In this document: positions 11,839-18,379 of the stretch, one piece after another
Layout: each line of letters opens with the position of its first letter
Position numbering within the stretch: position 1 is the first letter of the stretch
Assembly (NCBI GenBank): GCA_000969725.1
Contig: JXSR01S048336.1
Origin: Ophiothrix spiculata
Taxonomy: Eukaryota; Echinodermata; Ophiuroidea; Amphilepidida; Ophiotrichidae
Length of the DNA: 27,266 nt
Strand: one strand, 5' to 3'
Program-made: the position numbers and the translations under genes
Notes under the pieces: model-generated
Databases searched by the model: none
The model's input: the letters and a program-made list of their open reading frames with translations, nothing else
Told to the model about the DNA's origin: nothing

Positions 11839-12500
11839 CGTTTCTAATGCAATATTTTAATATAATATTTTAAAGCCGCTTACATCCATTTTCGTGCATT
11901 AAATTGATTTTTGGCAGCCATTTTGGATCACAGTACAAGCTTCATAATGAATTTCAAACATGCTAACAACATTATATGGGACGAATTATTCCTATAAGTA
12001 CCTCTGAAGTCATTTACGATCTATTGTTTTGTACATTTAGTGTTTTCGTTACCATTTGAAAGTTACCGTAACCCATTTTTTTGCCTAAAATCATATTTCG
12101 GCGGCCATTTTGGATCTCAGTTCAGACTCTATATTGGATAAATTTTGTAACACGCTAACACCCCCATTAAGGAAGAAATATTCTTATTGTTACCCTAAAA
12201 ACCATTGTCCATCAATTATTTTGAACATTTCACGTTTTGATACAGTGTGTCTCGGTCACTTTAGCCGGTTTTTGAGTATTCAATTATATTTTGGCGGCCA
12301 TTTTGGATCTTAGCAAAGGCTCTTAGTTGGATTTAAAACATACTTACACCCTTATTTAAGAAATGCTCATATTGTTTCCCCCAAAGACATTCTCCATCGA
12401 TTATTCAGAACATATGATGTTTTTGATACTGTTTCGAAATGCCTCTAACTCATTTTTGAACATAAAACCGTAATTTGTCAGCCATTTATATTGGATTTAA
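11839..12500 (-). repeat. ~185-bp tandem array, inverted arm (about 3.5 units)
   Basis: The same unit family as 10593-11578 but on the other strand: GCCATTTTGGATC occurs at about 11919, 12104 and 12296, each followed by the reverse of the GGAGCCTGT and GTGTTAGCATGTTT blocks. The last unit fades out near 12500 (CAGCCATTTATATTGGATT). Together with the forward arm this makes a palindromic repeat cluster of about 2 kb. Confidence 0.9.
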
Positions 12501-12599
12501 AACATGTTAACTATTATAGATTGACCTTAATCTAGTAATATTATTGCTGGAAAAAATGTTAAAATGCTAAATTATCACTGCACTGGTCAAAAGCTTTAA

Positions 12600-12974
12600 T
12601 TTGATACCCATATATGGTTGATTGTACTTTTATTTTTACATATGTTGCGTAATCTTATCAAAAAGGGCGTGGCCTAAATTTCAATGGGAGTAGCTACAAA
12701 CGTCAAAGAATGTAACTAAGTATTATGATTTATCATCATACTTGAAGTCATTAGTCCTAATTTATAACTAATATTGATATCCTTTGCTGCATTTGTATTA
12801 TTTTTATGTGTCACGCAACCTTCAAAAAAGGGGGCGTGGCCTATGACGTCATTAACGAGCTCGAATATGTTGGCATCCCTTCTAGGATTATCAAGCACCC
12901 CTAAATGAAGGTCCATGCCAAGTTTGGTGCTTTTGTCCAGAAGTGCACGATCAAAACAGTTAGTCAGCTCACTA
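12600..12974. repeat. Two-monomer repeat with GGGCGTGGCC motifs
   Basis: Two related segments about 175 bases apart each end in CAAAAA.GGGCGTGGCCTA (near 12664-12676 and 12830-12843) and share upstream TTGATA and TATTTTTA blocks. The second is followed by TGACGTCA at 12844-12851, a perfect CRE-type palindrome. The 92-codon minus-strand frame at 12716-12994 crosses this repeat and runs into the neighbouring transposon, so it is not a gene. The flank continues across the insertion at 14014 (TATAACCCCCTCACC), which suggests one older repeat split by the transposon. Confidence 0.65.
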
Positions 12975-14013
12975 CAGGGTGTCCCAATAAACATTGTGCA
13001 TGAGAATAGAGCTGATTTTTTCAGAAGTTCTTCAGACTAGCTTCTTAAAACTTTAATCACTTTAAAGACCATGCCTTTGTTCATTCTTGTTGAAAATTTC
13101 AAGAAAATCCATCGATGCAAACCAGAGATATCGTTAATTTTGTCAGCATGTATCATTTTCCTTACAGCTACACATCATTGATTAATTGACAATGAAGTAT
13201 GAACCTTATGACGAAGAAGTGAAGTACGAACATTTTGACAACAAAGAGGAATGTTGTGTCGTTAGAGACATGGAAAGCAGGGAAGAAGGTGTATCAACCA
13301 TCTAGGAAAACAGAATGAAGGACATACAGGTCGCTATGAGTGACCAGGAAGGACTTAAATTGCACAAGTGAAGAACAGATACACATTCATAACTCTAAGA
13401 GCTGTCAAAAAAGATTGAAAACAATATTGGCTATACCAAAACACAGAAAATCATGTCATCAATTTATACAATTAATAAGCACATAAAATATTTCATAATG
13501 TTGGGAAGCAATGTGGGCAACTAACTTTATTCAAAGATATCTTTTAAAAAGACCTCTTAGGGTTTTGGCAATTTTTAAGTAGTTTTCTATCTTTATCTAA
13601 TCCCAATAATGAATATAGAGTCGCTGCGTGTGATGTGAACTGAGACAACTTTCTGTTCAATTTGTTTTTGGTGAATTTTTTGAAGAATATAAGTAAAGGT
13701 ACGTGGTGAAGATGTTAATCGATGTTTTCGATGTTCGGAGTACTAATTACTCAAGCGTCAAAGGTTTGTATGAAGCCTTTCGAAGATTTTTGATATCATT
13801 CTTAACTACAGGATTTCCCATTGTGCAGAAGGAAAATGATACAAGCTGACAAAATCAATCATATCTCTTGTTTGCATCGATGGATTAGCTTGAAATTTTC
13901 AACAATGATAGACACAGGCATGAACTTTAAAGTGATGTTTCAAGAAGATAGTCAGACAAACTTCTGAGAAAATCAGCTCTATTTCCATGCACAATGTTTA
14001 TTGGGACACACTG
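12975..14013. mobile_element. TIR DNA transposon, ~1.04 kb, TA target, non-autonomous
   Basis: The left end CAGGGTGTCCCAATAAACAT and the right end (inverted CAGTGTGTCCCAATAAACAT) begin terminal inverted repeats of about 195 bases that extend to near 13168 and 13815. A TA lies immediately outside both ends (12973-12974 and 14014-14015), as in Tc1/mariner-type and other TA-targeting transposons. The interior (13170-13810) has no transposase I can recognise; only short, broken frames remain. The long inverted repeats and broken interior suggest an internally deleted copy. Superfamily assignment is an inference from the TA target alone. Confidence 0.85.
13192..13305 (+). pseudogene. Short acidic ORF inside the 12975-14013 transposon
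   Basis: A 37-codon frame starting MKYEPYDEEVKYEHFDNKEE begins about 20 bases inside the left terminal inverted repeat. Just before it lies TTTTCCTTACAG, which looks like a splice acceptor. The frame ends in TAG at 13303, and the following sequence has further stops. The acidic, low-complexity character fits either the start of a decayed transposon protein or chance. I do not recognise a family. Confidence 0.25.
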
Positions 14014-14051
14014 TATAACCCCCTCACCTTCATCCATAGGATGAAAAATAA

Positions 14052-14162
14052 AATCAACGATTAGTCGGGTGGAGCTTGACCTTGCAGGAATATAATATGG
14101 ACATCAAACATATTAAAGACAAAGACAATGTAATGGCCGATGCTTCGTCCAGAGTTGGGTAG
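14052..14162 (+). pseudogene. pol: Ty3/gypsy pol fragment: C-terminal RNase H end
   Basis: This frame carries the characteristic end of the Ty3/gypsy RNase H domain: NQRLVGWSLTLQEYNMDI, then KHIKDKDNVMADASSRVG and a TAG stop. Family members typically show R(W)xLxLQEYxxxIxHxxGKxNxxADxLSR here; this copy has KD for GK and ASSR for ALSR. A stop lies directly upstream (14049-14051), and the rest of reverse transcriptase is missing, so only about 36 codons remain. In most gypsy elements an integrase domain follows; here the frame stops and the polypurine tract and LTR come about 350 bases later. The loss on the 5' side probably reflects deletion before or with insertion of the neighbouring repeats. 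Confidence 0.88.
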
Positions 14163-14170
14163 TTCAATTA

Positions 14171-14336
14171 ATAGCTTGGTCACAATAATCATACGAACAG
14201 CTTATGAGCAGTGTTTAGTCCGTTTAAAAGGACCACGAGCAGTGAGTAAAGCGAGCAGCGAGGGCGTCGCGTGGTCCTATTAGATGGACTAAACAATGCT
14301 CGTAAGCTGTTCGTACGATTATTGTGACCAAGCTAT
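14171..14336. mobile_element. Fold-back (palindromic) element, 166 bp
   Basis: The left arm starts ATAGCTTGGTCACAATAATC, and the right arm is its reverse complement ending AGCTAT; arms of about 67 bases match at roughly nine in ten positions. The centre (GAGCAGTGAGTAAAGCGAGC) is more GC-rich than the surroundings. It begins 9 bases after the stop of the gypsy frame and lies between that frame and the LTR, so it is an insertion into the retrotransposon remnant or part of its 3' region. No target duplication is certain. Confidence 0.85.
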
Positions 14337-14499
14337 AGTAATAAATCCATTAAACAGGGAGTATCACATGTTTTGTAAATATGTTATTTTTTTGAAAGTC
14401 AAATATTATTTGTAATGATATTGATGTGATACTATATTGATGATATGATGTATGTACTTTAAAGTTAAAGAAAGTTTTCATTTCATTCAAACTTTCTTT
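14337..14499 (+). other. 3' untranslated region of the gypsy remnant
   Basis: AT-rich sequence between the fold-back element and the polypurine tract, with an AAGTTAAAGAAAG / CTTTCTTTTCTTTAA inverted pair near its end. No integrase or envelope frame is visible. Confidence 0.5.
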
Positions 14500-14502
14500 T
14501 CT

Positions 14503-14514
14503 TTAAGGGGAGGG
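14503..14514 (+). promoter_or_regulatory. Polypurine tract of the gypsy element
   Basis: TAAGGGGAGGG directly precedes the TG start of the LTR. This is the usual position and composition of the plus-strand primer of LTR retrotransposons. It fixes the LTR as the 3' one and the element's orientation as plus, in agreement with the pol fragment. Confidence 0.85.
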
Positions 14515-15359
14515 TGTTATGTAAACCTTAATTATTTGTTTTGTTAATTAATTAATTATTTAATTAAAGAAACTTAATTATTGAAATCTTTGATTGCCAC
14601 CGAAAGTATTTTGCAATTTTATGGTGATATCCAATTCCGTAAAAATAGGCAATTGTTTGCATGAACCAATCAGATGATAGATGATGGGAATTTACATAAT
14701 TAGATCATTAATTAGATCATCTTTAAGTACCGGTACTTTGGGAATTCCAAATTGCTATATAAGGTGTTTGTATTTATCTTACATTGTTCTGAATTGTGGG
14801 ACATTTCCAGTGTGCTAAAATGTGTACATGACATAATAGGACATTTTGTGGTAGTAAGAAATTATCTTTTTCCTGGGCCGGGTGATTTTTGGGCAGAAGT
14901 AAAATTGACTTTGTTGAAGTCGCTTGAGGACTGCTTGAGGAGTTTTTGATTTTGTTGGCTGGAGTTTTGCAGATGAATGGATATTGGAGTTAGCGATACT
15001 TTAGATGGAGATTGGAGTTGGCGATACTTTGGAGAATTAATTTGGAGTTAACGATATATTGGAGAACTAACGACGACCTGTGTGTTTTATATCTATCGAA
15101 GAGATTAATTTACTTTCCAGCTTCTGATACAAAATATTTTATAAAGTCAAGAAGAGTAATGATGTTATTGCTGGACTATTGTGTTGAAATCGCCGTTGGA
15201 TTTTGTGAGAAACGATAACGATTTGGATAAGTATACGTTTGCCACCTGGATTCCGGGATTTGTTATACTGCAAATCATTCAAGATCTTTGTGCTTTAGAT
15301 TCAGACTTTAACAAATACGGATTATATATCTTGGAAATATCCGTGCGGATTACATAACA
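14515..15359 (+). mobile_element. 3' LTR of a Ty3/gypsy retrotransposon, 845 bp
   Basis: The LTR begins TGTTATGTAA and ends TTACATAACA, a perfect 10-base terminal inversion with the TG...CA ends typical of LTRs. It follows a polypurine tract and an RNase H remnant in the same orientation. Inside are a CCAAT box (14666-14670), a TATATAAG box (14756-14763) and a short internal repeat of GGAGTTRRCGATA at about 14985-15055. I saw no second copy of this LTR in the window, so the 5' half of the element is lost. Without the 5' flank the target duplication cannot be checked. Short open frames in the LTR (14752-14949, 15012-15218) are not genes. Confidence 0.88.
14756..14763 (+). promoter_or_regulatory. 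TATA box of the LTR promoter
   Basis: TATATAAG, preceded about 90 bases upstream by AACCAATCA (CCAAT box). The position, about 240 bases into the LTR, fits a U3 promoter with R and U5 downstream. Activity is not shown. Confidence 0.55.
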
Positions 15360-15540
15360 GTTTCTGTAAGTTTATTGCATAAAATTAAGTTGATGAATAA
15401 TTTGTGAACAGAACCAAAAACAAGTATTATTACCTGTAAGTAAATTGTTAGATTTTGAATCAAAGACAGTGTATTTGTTTGATTTATTTATGTACCCGTG
15501 AGGTGATTTTGGCCTCGGTCATTTTAAATCTTTGACCATA
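15360..15540. other. Spacer between LTR and minisatellite
   Basis: AT-rich sequence without a recognisable feature. It does not begin with a primer-binding-site-like TGG, which agrees with the preceding LTR being the 3' one. Confidence 0.5.
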
Positions 15541-16030
15541 ACAGCAGCGATACACCATGGGTTTGCAGCAATACACCTCGAGTTTGCAGCAATAAACCAC
15601 GAGTTGATAGTAGAGCACCTCAATTTTGCAGAGATACACCACAAGTTTGGTATACACACCACGAGTTTGTAGCAATATGTTACGAGTTTGCGTCAGTGCA
15701 CCTCGACTTTACAGCAACACACCTCGCCGGAGTTTGCAGCAATACACCACGAATTTACAGCAATGCACCTTAAGTTTGCATCAATACACTACGAGCCTGA
15801 GTTTACAGCATAATACCTCGAGTTTACATCAATGCACCTTGAGTTTGCATCAATACACTATCGGAGTTTGAAGCAATACACCTCCAGTTTACAGCGACAC
15901 ACCACGAGTTTGCAGCAATGCACCTTGAGTTTGCATCAATACAGCATTATACCTCGAGTTTACAGCAATACCTTGAGTTTGCATCAATACACTACGAGTT
16001 TACAGCATTATACCTCGAGTTTACATCAAC
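15541..16030 (+). repeat. 21-bp minisatellite, forward orientation (~23 units)
   Basis: The unit is GAGTTTGCAGCAATACACCTC with variants (CACGAG, TACAGCA, TGCACCTTGAG, TGCATCA). Some units are shortened or have a small insertion. Because 21 is divisible by three, one frame stays open across many units and reads as repeats of LQQYTTS; this gives the open frames at 15626-15871 and 15832-16221. Stops and frame changes between units argue against a real protein. Confidence 0.95.
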
Positions 16031-16102
16031 GAACAAGTTGCCACTTGATTGGTGAGTTGTTTCTTGTGGTGGGTAAAATATTAACATCTGATACTATCAG
16101 AG

Positions 16103-16296
16103 GATTGCTGTATCTCGAGTATTGCTGCGACTCGTGGTGTATTGCTGCAAACTCGTCGTGTACTTCTGCAAAATCGAGGTGCATGGCTGCAAACTCGAGG
16201 TGTATTGCTGTAAATTCGTAGTGTATTGCTGCAAACTCGTGTTGTGTTGCTGTAAACTATAATGTATTTTGCTGTAAACTTAGGGTGCGTTGCTCA
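16103..16296 (-). repeat. 21-bp minisatellite, inverted orientation, block 1
   Basis: The same unit as 15541-16030 on the opposite strand (GTGTATTGCTGCAAACTCGAG). It follows a spacer of about 70 bases that is not part of the repeat. About nine units, increasingly diverged toward the end. Confidence 0.92.
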
Positions 16297-16429
16297 CCAC
16301 TGTTTGATGGGTTCATTTATTAATTTTTCGACAAAAATACAATGTTACAATACTGCCCTTAAAAGTGTTAAAATTAGTTCTGGAATTAGGTGTTAAACTG
16401 TAATATCTGTTTTCATAATTTAATTTTAC

Positions 16430-16676
16430 TCGAGATGAATTGCTAAAAAACTCGTAGTGTATTGATGCAAACTCAAGGTGTATTGCTGTTAACTCGAAAT
16501 GTATTGATACAAACTCGTAGTCTATTGATGATGCAAATTCCTCGTGCATTGCTACAAACTCACCGGGTGTATTGCTACAAATTCACCGGGTGTATTGCTA
16601 CAAACTCACCGGATGTATTGCTATAAACTCACCGGGTATATTGCTACAAACTCACCGGGTGTATTGCTATAAAGTC
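16430..16676 (-). repeat. 21-bp minisatellite, inverted block 2, with 23-bp derivative
   Basis: After a ~130-bp non-repeat spacer the inverted units resume. From about 16551 the unit becomes 23 bases (CTACAAACTCACCGGGTGTATTG), repeated about five times with few differences. The 23-base form carries ACCGGG where the 21-base form has GAGG or GTGG, so it looks like a later, more homogeneous expansion. Confidence 0.92.
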
Positions 16677-16792
16677 GACGGATGCAGATGGAGAAACTTT
16701 GCTTACCTTTTGGACACATTAGAAATCCACTATGGCAAGCCACAGCAGACAAAACCCCTATGAGATATTAACCACCCTCATGATTGAACAAC

Positions 16793-16838
16793 AATTATAC
16801 ACCATGGGTTTGCAGCACACCACGAGTTTGCAGCAATA
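16793..16838 (+). repeat. 21-bp minisatellite, detached forward fragment
   Basis: About two units (ACACCATGGGTTTGCAGCA, CACCACGAGTTTGCAGCAAT). The first matches the opening unit at 15552-15572, including its unusual CATGGG. It lies directly against the LINE reverse transcriptase fragment. Confidence 0.88.
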
Positions 16839-16845
16839 GGCTACT

Positions 16846-17090
16846 ATACCAAAATGATTCATTTTCCATAAGCTTCTCTAAAATTGGATTGAAAACACAC
16901 AGAAATATTATAGGTGACAAAGGATCGCCATGGAATACACCTTTTTGGAATCTAAAGCTAGATGATTCCCAGTCAGGTGTGACAACACGTCCCTCGAGCT
17001 CATAATATAAATTCATGATATAATCAGAGATGTTGGAGGGGGGGATCTAAACCTTGATAGTGAATGGTTGATGACTTCATAATGAACAGA
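16846..17090 (-). pseudogene. LINE (non-LTR) reverse transcriptase fragment, frameshifted
   Basis: On the minus strand the frame from 17016 down to 16846 reads MNLYYELEGRVVTPDWE, then FQKGVFHGDPLSPIIFLCVF and NPILEKL. GDPLSP is the conserved block after the first catalytic aspartate region in LINE reverse transcriptases. Farther upstream, SVHYEVINHSLSRFR (17090 to about 17046) matches the (D/G)SVxHxxL region but lies in another frame; the shift falls in a run of seven C (17038-17044 as G on plus). A stop precedes it. Downstream the frame runs into the minisatellite before the catalytic YADD block. It is a dead fragment of about 80 codons; the clade cannot be set from this much. Confidence 0.85.
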
Positions 17091-17114
17091 TCATACTTAT
17101 ATTTATAATACAAT

Positions 17115-17322
17115 AATAATGCTAATTATTCACAACTGATGGCGTAGTGATTCTCATTACGAGACAAAAATAAGATGGTTTCAAAGTTCAACATGACGTT
17201 AATCATGTATACTCTAAACACTTGGACATGTTGTATTATAAATAAAACACCGTGTTTCATAAATTAATAGGTCGTACATGTGACGTGGGTTGGTACTACA
17301 AACTTTCAATTTCTACAAATGG
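17115..17322 (-). repeat. Dispersed repeat R3, copy 3 (inverted)
   Basis: The reverse complement contains AGTACCAACCCACGTCACA, GTGTTTAGAGTATACATGA, TTAACGTCATGTTGAACTTT and GAGAATCACTACGCCATCA in the same order as copies at 8955 and 10121. The distal part shared by copies 1 and 2 is missing. It lies just beyond the reverse transcriptase fragment on the same strand. Confidence 0.78.
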
Positions 17323-17639
17323 TAACCTATAACGAACTCCTTTACCTAGTAAGACAAATCATCTATCCAATTATATTTTTGATAACAAATGTGCAGATTA
17401 GGTATTTTTGCCCAGAATCCAACTTCTAAAAATATGATAATTTCTACTCTTGATAAGTAAAAGTCATTCATCATTTGTAATTTGGTAAAGCCGTTCAAAC
17501 GAAACGGTAACTTCGGAAGTAGAAAATATACTTGTGAAATCTATAGTGCTACTATGAGGTATAATCTTTAAGGCTACATGACACGGAATGTTCAGAAAAA
17601 TGCGAATCAGGAAAAAGAGAAAATAGCTTCCACCGTATT
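17323..17639. other. Non-coding stretch; possible SINE body
   Basis: On the minus strand this follows the tRNA-like head at 17640-17725, so part of it may be that element's body. No poly-A or simple tail is clear. I see no gene. Confidence 0.35.
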
Positions 17640-17725
17640 TGCGGGGACTCGAAGTTTCGAACCATGACTTCTGACGCGGGTTACCGTAATTTCCGTCGTA
17701 TCATCCGCTCGGCATATGAGTCGCA
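17640..17725 (-). mobile_element. tRNA-derived SINE head (or tRNA pseudogene)
   Basis: On the minus strand TATGCCGAGCGGATGA (17701-17716) resembles the A box of a Leu/Ser-type tRNA, and GGTTCGAAAC (17654-17663) resembles the B box, 38 bases apart. A GTCAGAAGTCAT stretch precedes the B box, and AGTCCCCGC follows it. The acceptor stem does not close, since the 5' GCGACTC has no partner at the expected 3' position, so it is not a functional tRNA gene. A polymerase III promoter relic at the head of a SINE is the best reading. The 63-78-codon minus-strand frames here are not genes. Confidence 0.55.
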
Positions 17726-17950
17726 GGTACTCAAAACAGTTAGAATCAACATTCTCTTCTGCCGTATAAACACACTTGACCAATGTTGACTCTCGATTTT
17801 TTGTAAAGTAAAAAAAAAACTTTGTGAGCGGCGAGTTGACCATTCACAAAACAGAATTGGACCTTTTGTCATGTATCGTATTCATTGTCTATCAAATTAC
17901 ACGCATTGTTACATAACCTGCAGTGGAAAAGTTTTGGCGAAAAACGTGAG

Positions 17951-17966
17951 ATAACCCGCGGGTTAT
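17951..17966. repeat. Perfect 16-base palindrome
   Basis: ATAACCCGCGGGTTAT, found 11 bases before the fold-back element at 17978. It may be an accident or the outer tip of a larger decayed element. Confidence 0.7.
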
Positions 17967-17977
17967 CGGACGGAAAT

Positions 17978-18129
17978 TAGCTAGGTTGCGCAAACTTTCG
18001 TTCGGTCAAACCGAACGGAAAACAGCCTCATAATCTTTTGTTATTCATGAATATTCGCATGGGTAACTCATGAATAACAAAAGAATTTACGTTCGGTTTG
18101 ACCGAACGACAGTTTGCGCAACCTAGCTA
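17978..18129. mobile_element. Fold-back MITE with nested hairpins, 152 bp
   Basis: The ends TAGCTAGGTTGCGCAAAC and GTTTGCGCAACCTAGCTA are perfect inverted repeats. Each arm contains its own hairpin, CGTTCGGTCAAACCGAACG (17999-18017) and CGTTCGGTTTGACCGAACG (18090-18108). The centre adds CTTTTGTTATTCATGA paired with TCATGAATAACAAAAG. The whole element can fold into one long stem or a cross-shaped form. TA at each tip may be the target duplication. It has no coding capacity. Confidence 0.9.
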
Positions 18130-18379
18130 TTATGTCATGCAAAACGACGCAATGAAACTTCCACTGGGCCAACCGAACAGACTTGAGGTTGTAAAGTGTA
18201 ATAGAAAACATATATATTACAATTTCGTATTTTTCTTTTGTGTACATTAAAATAGTAATTTGTGCTTTCATCAAATGCTCAATTTGCATTGGACCTATAT
18301 CTCTTTTTTAATGATTGTTAAAAAAAACAATTTTCAATTGCTTTTTTTCTGAATAGTCGAAGTAATCCAGCCTGTAAAA
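18130..18379. other. AT-rich spacer
   Basis: No gene or repeat recognised. The 73-codon minus-strand frame at 18068-18289 begins in this spacer and runs into the fold-back element, so it is not a gene. Confidence 0.45.

Noticed and set aside
12716..12994. 92-codon minus-strand frame
   Set aside because: It crosses the boundary between a dispersed repeat and the TIR element at 12975, so the frame was created by the insertion.
15541..16676. Regularly spaced 21-base repeats resembling a CRISPR array
   Set aside because: The repeats are directly adjacent with no unique spacers, they switch strand, and the surroundings are eukaryotic retroelements. It is a minisatellite.
17640..17725. A functional tRNA gene
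   Set aside because: A- and B-box-like motifs are present but the acceptor stem does not pair and no credible anticodon arm is evident. A SINE head or pseudogene is more likely.
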